Assembly: GCF_006546835.1 (NCBI RefSeq)
Contig: NZ_VICB01000008.1
Coordinates: 1 to 64,000, forward strand
Length of the DNA stretch: 64,000 nt
Origin: Actinomyces johnsonii
GTDB taxonomy: Bacteria; Actinomycetota; Actinomycetes; Actinomycetales; Actinomycetaceae
Direction: 5' to 3'
A model generated the notes under the pieces. That model saw only the letters and a list, made by a program, of their open reading frames with translations, made no database searches and was not told the DNA's origin. Position numbers and translations under genes: made by a program. Of the stretch, positions 24,425-31,829 are shown one piece after another (the stretch's first letter is position 1; the number at the start of each line of letters is the position of its first letter).

Positions 24425-24620
24425 AGCGAAACCGACCACGGGTGCGCGATGAGACGTCGACACGAGAACGTCGATCCCACCGCCCCTCGACCAGGAGTCC
24501 GCAGTCCACTCCCCCGCCCCGGGATCCACAGCAGAGTCTTTCTCCGGCGAGAGGACACCGGATCCACAACCTCAGGGTTCTGCGCTCGTCACGCCTATGC
24601 CCCCTGAGGAGACTCACCGC

Positions 24621-25742
24621 ATGAGCCCCATCGCAACCACCGCCAGTCGACCCGCTTCCATCTGCCCGGTCCCAGCACACCTTCGGCCCACCATCATCTA
24701 CTCCGGTCGCCGCAAGCGCTTCACTGCGTCGCGCAATCCCGGTCTGCTGCGACTCATGTCGGGCGCCTACCTACGCCCCGTCCCAGGCCGACAGCGCTGG
24801 GAGCAGCGGTTCATGGTCTCCCTGGCGCGAGCGATCGCTGCACACCAGCTCCTCCCGTCCGCTACCTGCCTGTCTCACACGTCGGCCGCCCTGGTTCAGG
24901 GGCTGTCGATGTGGACGCGAGAGCCGGACGTCTACCTCGCCGTCTCCGGTCACCCGCGTCTCACCACGACGACGCTGCCCGCGTTCCGATACCCGGCTTC
25001 GGGAGTGCCCGTTCCCGTCGAGTCGGCATCCTCGGAGGCCAGCCCGATCCGCCTGCATCGTCGTCAGCTTCAGCTGCGGGACGAGGAGATCGAGGTAGTC
25101 GGGGGCGTTCCCGTGACGTCGGTACTGCGCACCGCCTTCGACTGCGCCTGCGACGAGCCCCCATACAACGCGCTCTCCATCGCCGACGCGGCCTTGAACC
25201 GACACTGCCGGCCTGATCCGTGGCACCGCGATGCCTGCGCCACGCGGCTGTGCTCGGCTCACGCCTGCTGGGACACGCTCATCACGCGCCATCGGGGGAG
25301 GCGAGGAATAGCGCAGGCACGTGCGGTACTAGCCGCTGCGAGTCCGTGGGCGGTCTCGCCCGGGGAGAGCGTGCTGCGGTGGATGGCACTCGTGGTGGGG
25401 TTGCCCAAGGCCATTGCCCAGTTCCCGGTACCGGGGCTGTCGAAGGACCGGTTCCTGGACCTGGGCTGGCCCGAGCACCATGTCGTCGCAGAGTTCGACG
25501 GCCAGACCAAGTACCGCACCGAGGAGGACGTCTTCCTCGAGAAACTCCGCCAGGACGAGCTCGAGGCGCTGGGGTGGAGGTTCTTCCGGGCGACGTGGTC
25601 GTCGCTCAGGGATATGCGCGCCCAGGCCGATCGGCTGCTCTCGAAATTCCCGCTCGAGGTGGTCTCCCATCTCTCGCCGGCCGCTGAACTTCAGGGCAAC
25701 GGGTTATGGGGCGAGCGGCCGCCAGGAGTGCTCGCCCCATGA
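24621..25742 (+). CDS. AbiEi-like N-terminus plus Vsr/DUF559-type nuclease-fold protein
   Basis: The protein of 373 residues has a middle region with CLSHTSAALVQGL, typical of AbiEi-like antitoxin-type modules. Its C-terminus (about 250-340) has the DUF559/Vsr endonuclease pattern: E249, D280 in FLDLGWP, E291-F-D-G-x-x-K297, and a late LGWRFFRATW strand. These are the PD-(D/E)XK-like residues expected to bind metal, so it may cut DNA. The family is common and uncharacterised in actinobacteria. The ATG at 24621 follows GAGGAG by 9 bases. An ATG at 24597 lacks a ribosome site. The gene opposes the ribosomal and polymerase genes around it and lies between two copies of a palindromic repeat, which suggests a mobile cassette. 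Confidence 0.8.
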   Translation: MSPIATTASRPASICPVPAHLRPTIIYSGRRKRFTASRNPGLLRLMSGAYLRPVPGRQRWEQRFMVSLARAIAAHQLLPSATCLSHTSAALVQGLSMWTREPDVYLAVSGHPRLTTTTLPAFRYPASGVPVPVESASSEASPIRLHRRQLQLRDEEIEVVGGVPVTSVLRTAFDCACDEPPYNALSIADAALNRHCRPDPWHRDACATRLCSAHACWDTLITRHRGRRGIAQARAVLAAASPWAVSPGESVLRWMALVVGLPKAIAQFPVPGLSKDRFLDLGWPEHHVVAEFDGQTKYRTEEDVFLEKLRQDELEALGWRFFRATWSSLRDMRAQADRLLSKFPLEVVSHLSPAAELQGNGLWGERPPGVLAP

Positions 25743-25794
25743 GGTCGCGGTTCTCGAAGCATCCTTCACGGTTCGTCGACCGCACGCGCCGGTG

Positions 25795-25985
25795 TCGAGA
25801 ACGTACTTTTCGTTCGGCAACTGCGTTCTCCCGCAGACCACTGGGGGCCGGCATCAGTCATCTGCGGGACATCGCAGTTCTCGCAGAGAAAGTACGTTCC
25901 CGATTCTCCCCTACCTCGCCGTCAGGCCCACCGACGCAGGCAGCGGCCAGAACCCAGCCCGACGACGTCGACGCAGGACACCGCG
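25795..25985. repeat. Palindromic repeat element, copy B
   Basis: The core at 25795-25903 is 109 bases, in the same orientation as copy A and with five substitutions. Its left arm reads GAACGTACTTT, which pairs better with its right arm than copy A does. The tail to about 25985 also matches copy A. It starts 53 bases after the stop of the DUF559-like gene, so A and B bracket that gene as direct repeats. No obvious target-site duplication is seen at the ends. Confidence 0.85.
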
Positions 25986-26000
25986 GCACCCCGGCACGCG

Positions 26001-26038
26001 ACCGGGTCCCGTCCACCTGATGGTGGACGGGACCCGGT
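26001..26038 (-). terminator. Terminator hairpin of the rplJL operon
   Basis: ACCGGGTCCCGTCCACC at 26001-26017 and its exact reverse complement at 26022-26038 form a 17-bp stem with a TGAT loop, 59 bases beyond the rplL stop. It lacks a T-tract on the minus strand. Confidence 0.75.
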
Positions 26039-26097
26039 AATGCTGGATTCCCCGGCCGTCGGCGGCGCTCAGGCCGCGTCCGGCAGCGGGGAAAGAC

Positions 26098-26487
26098 TCA
26101 CTTGAGGGTGACGGTGGCGCCAGCGCCCTCGAGCTGCTCCTTGGCCTTCTCGGCGGCCTCCTTGTTGGCGCCCTCGAGGACGGGCTTGGGAGCGCCGTCG
26201 ACGAGCTCCTTGGCCTCCTTCAGACCGAGGGAGGTCAGGGCGCGCACCTCCTTGATGACCTGGATCTTCTTGTCACCGGCGGCCTCGAGGATGACGTCGA
26301 ACTCGTCCTTCTCCTCGGCTGCAGCCTCGCCACCGGCGGCGCCGGGGGCGGCGGCAACGGCCACGGCGGCCGGAGCGGCGGCGGTAACGTCGAAGGTCTC
26401 CTCGAAGGCCTTGACGAACTCGGAGAGCTCGATGAGGGTGAGCTCCTTGAACTGCTCGATGAGCTCTTCGGTGGTCAGCTTCGCCAT
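26098..26487 (-). CDS. rplL: 50S ribosomal protein L7/L12
   Basis: The 129-residue acidic stalk protein dimerises on L10 and recruits translation factors to the ribosome. The N-terminal helical dimerisation part ([22 protein letters not shown]) is followed by an Ala/Gly hinge at about 35-55. The C-terminal factor-binding domain carries [20 protein letters not shown] and GATVTLK. The length is typical. It lies 63 bases downstream of rplJ in the same operon and ends at a strong hairpin. The polymerase genes do not follow directly as they do in many bacteria; an opposite-strand gene with repeats intervenes. Confidence 0.98.
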   Translation of the reverse strand: MAKLTTEELIEQFKELTLIELSEFVKAFEETFDVTAAAPAAVAVAAAPGAAGGEAAAEEKDEFDVILEAAGDKKIQVIKEVRALTSLGLKEAKELVDGAPKPVLEGANKEAAEKAKEQLEGAGATVTLK

Positions 26488-26550
26488 GATGGGCGTTCCT
26501 TCCTTATCTGGTTCCTGCGCGCGCAGGGTTGGTGGATGACGCGTGCGGCC

Positions 26551-27072
26551 TCAGGCCGCGGTCTCCTGCTTCTCGCGCAGGGCGTCGACGGTGCGCACGG
26601 CCTTGGAGGCCGGTGCGGCGAAGAGGTACGCAGCCTTGGACAGGGACGCCTTGACGGCGCCCGCGGTCTTGGCGAGCAGCACCTCGCGGGACTCGAGAGA
26701 GGCAAGCTTGTCAACGCCGTCGGCGGACAGCACGGCGCCGTCCATGACACCGCCCTTGATGACGAGCTGCTGGTTGTCCTTGGCGAAGTCACGCAGAGCC
26801 TTGGCAGCCTCGACCGGCTCACCGGTGACGAAGGTCAGGGCGGAGGGGCCCTTGAGGTCGTCGGCGAAGCCCTCGAGCCCGACCTGGCGGGCAGCGATCG
26901 CAGCAAGCGTGTTCTTCACCACGGTGTACTCGGCGTTACCGGCGAGGGAACGACGCAGCTCCTTGAGCTGGGCGACGCTCAGTCCCCGGTACTCAGTCAG
27001 CAGGACCGCGTCGGCCTGGCGGAACTTGTCCGCCAGAGCAGCGACGGCTGCTTCCTTGTCAGGCCGTGCCAT
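26551..27072 (-). CDS. rplJ: 50S ribosomal protein L10
   Basis: The 173-residue L10 anchors the L7/L12 stalk to 23S rRNA. Family motifs are [31 protein letters not shown] and a C-terminal helix that carries L7/L12. The start is the ATG at 27070-27072 behind GGAAGGAGG. The frame is open further upstream, but that stretch encodes the RNA leader rather than protein. L10 commonly represses its own mRNA by binding a leader that mimics its rRNA site. The structured 170-base leader with an attenuator-like hairpin here fits that mode. Confidence 0.98.
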   Translation of the reverse strand: MARPDKEAAVAALADKFRQADAVLLTEYRGLSVAQLKELRRSLAGNAEYTVVKNTLAAIAARQVGLEGFADDLKGPSALTFVTGEPVEAAKALRDFAKDNQQLVIKGGVMDGAVLSADGVDKLASLESREVLLAKTAGAVKASLSKAAYLFAAPASKAVRTVDALREKQETAA

Positions 27073-27243
27073 GGGCCCTCCTTCCGTGGTATGCCGCAGG
27101 GTCCACACCACTGGAAAAGCCCCGCGCCGGTGGGCACGGGGCTCACTCCGGGCATACCCGGAGGGGGTCACGTTCTCACCTACGCCGGCTCCACCTTCAG
27201 TGGACTTGGTCCCGCCGGAGCGGGAGACCTGCGGTCTTTGGCA
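27073..27243 (-). ncRNA. Candidate L10-type ribosomal leader of rplJL
   Basis: The transcript upstream of rplJ contains AAAGACCGCAGGTC and GAAGGTGGAGCC blocks resembling actinobacterial L10 leaders. It also has a TCCCGC/GCGGGA hairpin, a perfect 7-bp hairpin (27146-27163) and an attenuator-like hairpin directly before the gene. The start is placed about 7 bases after a TATGAT -10 hexamer. Assignment to the known leader family is by resemblance only. Confidence 0.6.
27114..27143 (-). terminator. Attenuator-like hairpin with T-tract in the rplJ leader
   Basis: On the minus strand AGCCCCG and CGGGGCT pair (7 bp, positions 27143-27137 and 27124-27118), followed at once by TTTT. It lies about 40 bases before the rplJ start and is the only hairpin of the window with a clear T-run. 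Premature termination there could set the L10/L12 level. Confidence 0.5.
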
Positions 27244-27249
27244 GTGAGC

Positions 27250-27280
27250 ATCATACCCAGTGGCACGGCCCGTCGCGCAA
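27250..27280 (-). promoter_or_regulatory. Predicted rplJ promoter
   Basis: On the minus strand TTGCGC (27280-27275) and TATGAT (27255-27250) are 19 bases apart. The -10 is nearly consensus and the spacer slightly long. The implied start point falls just before the conserved leader block, which supports the call. Confidence 0.5.
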
Positions 27281-27413
27281 GGCGGGCTGTCGTGGAACTG
27301 GTCACTGGGCGGGCCGCCGAGACCGGCTCCAGGGGCATTGGAGTACAACGACGGGGCCGAAGGTGGGAGCCACGGGACGAAACCGGCATCCGCCCGTGCT
27401 GCCCAGAGCCGCG

Positions 27414-27896
27414 TCAGACCCCCAGGCTCTCGGCCAGCGCGTCGCGCTCGGTGACGTCGTACCAGAGCAGGTCAGCCTCGGCCGCGCGCTCGAAGGCGTC
27501 CTCGTCGCCGAGTCGGGCGGCCCGCACGTCGGCCTCCGCCTCGGCCTCATCCACGAGCAGGGCGGCAACGTCCTCCCAGAGGATCTCGCCACTCACCTCG
27601 ACCGAGCCGGGCAGGGTGTCCCCCTCGACTGCGAGCTCGTGCACGCGCTCAGCGTCGACGTCGGCGGCGATGACGATGCGCCGGTCGGCCAGTCCCTCGG
27701 ACCCGGGCTCGGCCAGCAGGACGAGGGAGGCGTCAGCGGCGCACAGCGAGGCGGAGACCTCCAGGCCCTCCTCGTCCTCCTCCGGAAGGGCGCGGGCGAG
27801 GGCGGGGGTCGCGGCGTGGGCCGGGCACGGCTCCTGCGAGGAGCCGAGGGCGGGGGCGCGCAGGTGCGCGGCGGTGGCGGGAAGGTAGATGCGCAT
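27414..27896 (-). CDS. DUF6912 family protein
   Basis: The 160-residue protein begins [10 protein letters not shown], the hallmark of the actinobacterial DUF6912 family of unknown function. It is acidic, with alternating beta strands ([23 protein letters not shown]) and helices ([19 protein letters not shown]), and has no signal or membrane segment. The start is the ATG at 27894-27896. A longer frame upstream lacks family similarity. It lies between the CpaE-like gene, 86 bases upstream, and the rplJ leader, on the same strand. Nothing in the sequence tells its biochemical role. Confidence 0.8.
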   Translation of the reverse strand: MRIYLPATAAHLRAPALGSSQEPCPAHAATPALARALPEEDEEGLEVSASLCAADASLVLLAEPGSEGLADRRIVIAADVDAERVHELAVEGDTLPGSVEVSGEILWEDVAALLVDEAEAEADVRAARLGDEDAFERAAEADLLWYDVTERDALAESLGV

Positions 27897-27982
27897 GGCC
27901 CCAGTCTGCATCACCGGCCGTGCCCCGCTCGACGTCGTCGACCGCCCGGGCGCGCAGGGCTCGCGACCGCATGCACCGGAGG

Positions 27983-29914
27983 TCAGTGCCCGTGGTGCCC
28001 GGTTCCCGGCGGCGGGCCGCCGTCATCTCGCCCACCGCCTCGATCGACTCCCGGAGTCGGGCCAGGGTCGTGGGTCGCCCCGTGGATCGGCTCCGGCCCC
28101 GTCCAATACGGCGGTGGCGGCGGAGGGGGCGGCGGCGGTGCCGGACGAGGAGGTTCCGGCTGCCGGGAGCGCTGCGGTGAGAGCACGGCTCCTCGGGGCG
28201 CCGGGGAAGCCGACGTCTGAATCCCGGCCGTCCGAGCATTCCGACGCCGCGTGCCCTTGCTGCGCGTGGCAGAGCCGGTCATCCCTCCGGCTCCAGTCGC
28301 CCGCTCCGCGGAGTCGCGCCTTCTGCTACGCCTACTGCGCCGCAGCAGCGGCCGGCGCGAGGAGCGGGCCCTGCGGGCGGTACCCGCCTGAGGGTCGATC
28401 CGGTCGACCAGGGCACTCAGCGCCTTACCCAGCGCGCTTCCGGGGGCTCCCTCCAGAACGCTGCGCCCCTGGAGCAGGCAAGCATCGGCCGTCGCCGCGT
28501 CGTCGGGCAGCAGCACGATGTCCTCCAACCCGCCAAAACGCGCTAAGGCCTCCCGCAGCGCTTGCTGGGGCGAGGGCCCCGCGGCCGAGGCCCGCACCCG
28601 GTTGACGACGACCTCGACCCGGCCAGTGGGCGTCACGGACGAGCCCACCTCATCCAAGAGCTGGAGCAGACGGCGCACCCCGACCGGGTCCGCACCACCG
28701 ACCACCAGGACGACGTCGGCATGGGACACCAGGTCGGCCGTCACCGCCCCGCGTCCGGGCTCGAGCGTGAAGTCGTCGATGTCGTCGTCGATGACACCGC
28801 CGGCGACATCTACGACGGTCCAGGCCGCGGCCCGACGGCACTGCAGCCACACCTCGGTCATGGAGGCCGGTGGCAGCTCCCGCCAGCGCCCGGCCCGCCC
28901 CAGACCCCCCAGTAGGGAGAGCCCGCCACCCACTGGGGCCAGGACCCGCTGAAGACTCTCGGCGTCGAGGCGTCCGTGAGTGGCCAGGCGGGCGGCCCCG
29001 GCCAGGGCCGAAGAGTCCTCCGCCATGCCGAGGAGCTGGACCAGACTGGGGGCCTCAACGTCGGCGTCCACGAGAATCGCCCCGCCGGAAGCGGCCAGGC
29101 CGTGGGCGAGGGAGGCCGCCACAGTCGAGCGTCCGGGGGCACCGTGGGGCCCCCACACCAGGACGATCCGCCCCCGCTGGACATCGCCCGCAGGATTCAT
29201 GGTGCCTGGATGAGGGGATTGCGAGGTGCTCGTAGCGGCCACGGCGCCCGGCGGGCCCGGAGCGGGCGACGGTGGTCCGGGCGCCGCAGCGGCCCGGACC
29301 GACGGCGTCCCGTCCCCGTCCGGCCCCTGGGACTGGCGCCACAGCTCTTCGAACCAGGCGATCTCCTGGGCAGCGTTGGCAGCGTTAGCAGCGTTGGCGG
29401 CACTGTCCTCGTCCGCCGACGCGGGCGTGGCGACGCTCAGCCAGTCGTCGCCCGCAGCTTCCGCTCCGGTAACGGCCCCAGACGCTGCATCGGCGGCCGC
29501 CCCGGGTGCAGTCCCCGCCTCGGCGGAGGACCCGGTGGGAGACACACCGGCATCGGTCGCGCCGCGCCGCGCGATGCCCTGCATCGCGGAGCAGATGCTG
29601 CCGGGGGCGGCGTCGCGACGCAGGACCGGCCACCCGGCACTGCTCCAGCGCTCCTCCTCATGGCCCTCAACCAGGAGCAGCCCGCTCAGTCCGGCGCGGG
29701 CGAGCCGGTCCAGAACGGTGCGATCGATCTCGTCGAAGCCGGTGTCCAGCAGGGCGAAGGATGCCAGACCGGCCATGCCCGCTGAGAGCAGCTCGGGCAG
29801 ATCGGCGCATCGGCGCACGACGCACAGTCCACTGCCCGGTTGGCTCAGCGTGCGCAGGATGTCGGCGTCATCGCCGCTGAGGGCGAGCAGGATCCCGGTG
29901 CCCGGGGCGCTCAC
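27983..29914 (-). CDS. CpaE/ParA-like P-loop protein with receiver-like N-terminus
   Basis: The 643-residue protein resembles the CpaE/TadZ branch of MinD/ParA ATPases that position pilus machinery. Residues 1-115 look like a degenerate receiver domain. About 125-240 is an Ala/Pro linker with an ANA tripeptide repeat. The ATPase region starts at 249, and its P-loop reads GPHGAPGRST at 255-264, with Arg in place of the usual catalytic Lys. Then come LVDADVEAPS and VVDVAGG switch-like motifs. The C-terminal about 110 residues are basic and then poly-proline. The GTG start overlaps the stop of the SAF-domain gene, so the pair is coupled. No other Tad pilus gene is present in the window. ATP hydrolysis is doubtful without the lysine. 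Confidence 0.75.
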   Translation of the reverse strand: MSAPGTGILLALSGDDADILRTLSQPGSGLCVVRRCADLPELLSAGMAGLASFALLDTGFDEIDRTVLDRLARAGLSGLLLVEGHEEERWSSAGWPVLRRDAAPGSICSAMQGIARRGATDAGVSPTGSSAEAGTAPGAAADAASGAVTGAEAAGDDWLSVATPASADEDSAANAANAANAAQEIAWFEELWRQSQGPDGDGTPSVRAAAAPGPPSPAPGPPGAVAATSTSQSPHPGTMNPAGDVQRGRIVLVWGPHGAPGRSTVAASLAHGLAASGGAILVDADVEAPSLVQLLGMAEDSSALAGAARLATHGRLDAESLQRVLAPVGGGLSLLGGLGRAGRWRELPPASMTEVWLQCRRAAAWTVVDVAGGVIDDDIDDFTLEPGRGAVTADLVSHADVVLVVGGADPVGVRRLLQLLDEVGSSVTPTGRVEVVVNRVRASAAGPSPQQALREALARFGGLEDIVLLPDDAATADACLLQGRSVLEGAPGSALGKALSALVDRIDPQAGTARRARSSRRPLLRRSRRSRRRDSAERATGAGGMTGSATRSKGTRRRNARTAGIQTSASPAPRGAVLSPQRSRQPEPPRPAPPPPPPPPPPYWTGPEPIHGATHDPGPTPGVDRGGGRDDGGPPPGTGHHGH

Positions 29915-30648
29915 GAGGATTTCTCCGCGGGCGCCTCCTGGCCGGTGGGCACCAGAACGAGCGATCCCTCCTGCCCGACGGCGCTGAGAACCTCGGCGAG
30001 GGATGCTTCGGGGACCTTGACCTCCACCCCGGTGCTCGGCCCGGAGATCAGCCCCTTACCGGGCTCACCGACCGAGGCGATGACCAGGCCCGTGGCCACG
30101 CGGCGGGCCCCGCCCTCGCCGGCAGGCTCCTGCCCGCTCTGATCCGCCTGTCCGGCCGCGGGCGCCTGGGCGGACCTGCCGACGACGTTCTCCTTGGGCA
30201 CGAGCCACAGGTCGACGTAGTCGCCGACCTTCGTCGAGGCCGGCAGGTTGGAGGCGACGTTGAGGACCACGGGGCGCAGCGCCTGCTCACGGCTGCTGTC
30301 CACGGCCACGGCCGCCAACAGCTCCCCCTTGCTGATGGAGCGGGTCGCGACCGCGCCGTCGGGCAGATGCCCGACCTCGACATAGGCATCGGTGCCGGGG
30401 TGGGCCTCGACCACCGTGAGCACTCCGTCGGCGGTCAGGTCGGTTCCGGGGGCGACGTCCTGGGAGAGCACATAGACGCGGGTGGTGTCCGCGGCGGCGT
30501 CAACGGCCCAGGCGCCCAGGGCCACGGCCGCAGCGACCAGTACCACTCCCCCGGCCATTCTCGGGTCCTTCCAGGCGGGACGGCGCCATCGGCCACCGCG
30601 GGGGCGCTCGGGTACTGCTCGGGAGTGCGCACTACTGGATGACGACAC
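29911..30648 (-). CDS. SAF-domain protein, CpaB/FlgA-like
   Basis: The 245-residue protein has an Arg-rich cytoplasmic start and one transmembrane helix (VVLVAAAVALGAWAV, near residue 35-50). An extracytoplasmic SAF domain follows (VYVLSQDVAPGTDLTADGV, DGAVATRSISKGELL), and then a beta-rich region with VGDYVDLWLVP. CpaB proteins help assemble Flp/Tad pili in the periplasmic or wall space. The GTG start at 30646-30648 sits behind AAGGAGG. It overlaps the CpaE-like gene by GTGA. It is divergent from the small HTH gene, with a DnaA-box-like site between them. The pair without other pilus genes is common in actinobacteria, and its true role is unknown. Confidence 0.8.
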   Translation of the reverse strand: MSSSSSAHSRAVPERPRGGRWRRPAWKDPRMAGGVVLVAAAVALGAWAVDAAADTTRVYVLSQDVAPGTDLTADGVLTVVEAHPGTDAYVEVGHLPDGAVATRSISKGELLAAVAVDSSREQALRPVVLNVASNLPASTKVGDYVDLWLVPKENVVGRSAQAPAAGQADQSGQEPAGEGGARRVATGLVIASVGEPGKGLISGPSTGVEVKVPEASLAEVLSAVGQEGSLVLVPTGQEAPAEKSS

Positions 30649-30703
30649 GGGAATCCTCCTTGATCACCATTAATCATCGTCGAGATGAAATGATACCGCA
30701 AGG

Positions 30704-30733
30704 TTATCCACAGATTTTTTTGAGAATTGTGGA
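30704..30733. promoter_or_regulatory. DnaA-box-like inverted repeat in an AT-rich divergent region
   Basis: TTATCCACA at 30704-30712 is a perfect consensus DnaA box. Its inner hexamer TCCACA is mirrored by TGTGGA at 30728-30733 across a 15-base T-rich spacer. The surrounding 113-base gap is among the most AT-rich of the window and also carries the promoters of the two divergent genes. DnaA binding is untested. Confidence 0.4.
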
Positions 30734-30761
30734 GTGGGGCAGGCAGTGGGATCATCGTTCT

Positions 30762-30986
30762 ATGAGCACACGATTCCTGACCATCGCCGACGTCGCCGAG
30801 CAGCTCCAGCTGTCCGCCCAGGCCGTGCGCGCCCTCATCCGCACCGGGGACCTTCCAGCCATCCAGGTCGGCGCCCGCAAGCTCTGGCGCATCGAGGACC
30901 AGGCTCTCGAGGACTACATTCAGCGGCAACTCGCCTCGACCCGCGCAATGGTGGCCGCGGGCTGGGGCGAGGACGAGGAGCCCTGA
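30762..30986 (+). CDS. Small excisionase/BldC-type helix-turn-helix protein
   Basis: This 74-residue protein consists almost entirely of a MerR-type winged helix as in the excisionase family. FLTIADVAEQLQLSAQAVR is the recognition HTH, and GDLPAIQVGARKLWRIEDQ the wing. A short helix with YIQRQLAS follows. The start is the ATG opening MSTRFLTI; the frame continues upstream through the promoter, but the family begins here. Proteins of this size in actinobacteria are DNA-binding regulators such as BldC. No integrase or phage gene is nearby, so a chromosomal regulator is more likely than an excisionase. It is divergent from the CpaB-like gene. Confidence 0.75.
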   Translation: MSTRFLTIADVAEQLQLSAQAVRALIRTGDLPAIQVGARKLWRIEDQALEDYIQRQLASTRAMVAAGWGEDEEP

Positions 30987-31085
30987 GCCGCCCGTTCAGC
31001 CGCGTCCGCTCTCAACCACCGTCGGACACCGTCAGAGTCAGACGCCGTCCGATATTTCTTCACGGTCCCCGCTCGGAAGCAGAGG

Positions 31086-31634
31086 TCAACGACTGCGCAG
31101 CACCTCGATCGCCGCGGTCATGACGCTGACGACACCCGCACCTCCCGCACCGGGCGCGCGGCGCGCACGGACACCGCCCTCAGGGTCGAGGGCGACGTCG
31201 ATGTGGTCCGCCCCCACCCGGATCAGCCGTCCCACTACTTCTCCAGTGCCCACAACCAGGCGCACCCTCACTCCGCGTCGAGCGATCTCACGCAGCAGCG
31301 CCCCCAGCGCGGGGCGGCGGCGCGCATCCCGGGGCGCCGGACCGGCCAGCCCCATCACCAGCGCCACCGCGGCCAGCGGGACGATCGCCTGCAATCCCTC
31401 CCCCTCGTCCACAAGGACGTAAGCGGGCTCGACCCGGGTGACGACGCCGTCGACGGGCACGCCTCCGCGCGTCCGTAGATGAACCGGGCGCCCCACCGAG
31501 CCCCGGAGCCGGTCGACCGCCTCGATCGAGGCGTGCTCGGCCTCGGCGAGCTCGGCGCTCTGAGCCACCAGGTCCGCGCGGCGTTCGGCATCGAAGCTGC
31601 TCTCCAGATCGGAGAGCATCACGTCCCAGTCCAT
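31086..31634 (-). CDS. Hypothetical protein with SH3/Sm-like beta regions
   Basis: The 182-residue protein starts MDWDVMLSDLESSFDAERR, an acidic amphipathic helix. A region rich in short strands follows (GRPVHLRTRGGVPVDGVVTRV, AYVLVDEGEGLQAIVPL), and near 120-150 a second barrel-like stretch (GVRVRLVVGTGEVVGRLIRVGADHIDVAL). The double pattern suggests two small beta barrels, but this is only inferred from the strand spacing. Similar genes occur near BldC-like genes in other actinobacteria, without known function. It converges with the HTH gene and is divergent from the LysM gene. Confidence 0.65.
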   Translation of the reverse strand: MDWDVMLSDLESSFDAERRADLVAQSAELAEAEHASIEAVDRLRGSVGRPVHLRTRGGVPVDGVVTRVEPAYVLVDEGEGLQAIVPLAAVALVMGLAGPAPRDARRRPALGALLREIARRGVRVRLVVGTGEVVGRLIRVGADHIDVALDPEGGVRARRAPGAGGAGVVSVMTAAIEVLRSR

Positions 31635-31761
31635 GAGTCCACCTCACCACAGTCGGCAGGCGAAGCAAAGCCGCCGCACCTCTTGTCCTCCCAGCCCTGA
31701 CAACCTGCGGTAACGGCCTCGTTGCGACAGCGGCGCCTTACGAGACAAGACACCATAACCC

Positions 31762-31790
31762 TTGACAACACAACACCATAGGAGTACACC
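31762..31790 (+). promoter_or_regulatory. Predicted promoter of the LysM gene
   Basis: A perfect -35 hexamer TTGACA at 31762-31767 is followed after 17 bases by TACACC, a weak -10. An AT-rich stretch leads to the gene at 31830. Confidence 0.35.
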
Positions 31791-31829
31791 TAACATTATT
31801 AAAAATCATCAACGACGATGGAGGTTGAC

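Larger units (their letters stand above)
23834..24620. other. 787-base intergenic region upstream of rpoB and of the DUF559-like gene
   Basis: No gene is supported here. Overlapping short open frames on both strands are compositional shadows. The region should contain the rpoB promoter; a TTGACG hexamer on the minus strand (24020 to 24015) is the best -35, but no convincing -10 follows. An 11-bp unit ATTCCCTCTGT is duplicated in tandem at 24107-24128. The right part holds palindromic element A (24234-24342) and its conserved tail to about 24424. Confidence 0.6.
25743..26097. other. 355-base intergenic region between the DUF559-like gene and rplL
   Basis: It contains no supported gene. It holds palindromic element B with its conserved tail (25795-25985) and then the rplL terminator hairpin (26001-26038). 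Confidence 0.7.

Noticed and set aside
24050-24607. Overlapping short frames on both strands upstream of the DUF559-like gene
   Set aside because: They run through the palindromic element, lack ribosome sites and have Pro/Arg-biased composition.
24234-25903. The palindromic elements as a two-repeat CRISPR array or as the ends of an insertion sequence
   Set aside because: The copies are 109 bp and about 1.45 kb apart with a gene between, no cas gene is present, the gene has no transposase motifs, and no target-site duplication is visible.
27073-27348. N-terminal extension of L10 through the leader
   Set aside because: The strong GGAAGGAGG directly before [10 protein letters not shown] and the structured leader show that this is untranslated RNA.
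30762-30986. Prophage or integrative-element excisionase
   Set aside because: No integrase, attachment repeat or phage gene is nearby, and similar small HTH genes are regular chromosomal regulators in actinobacteria.
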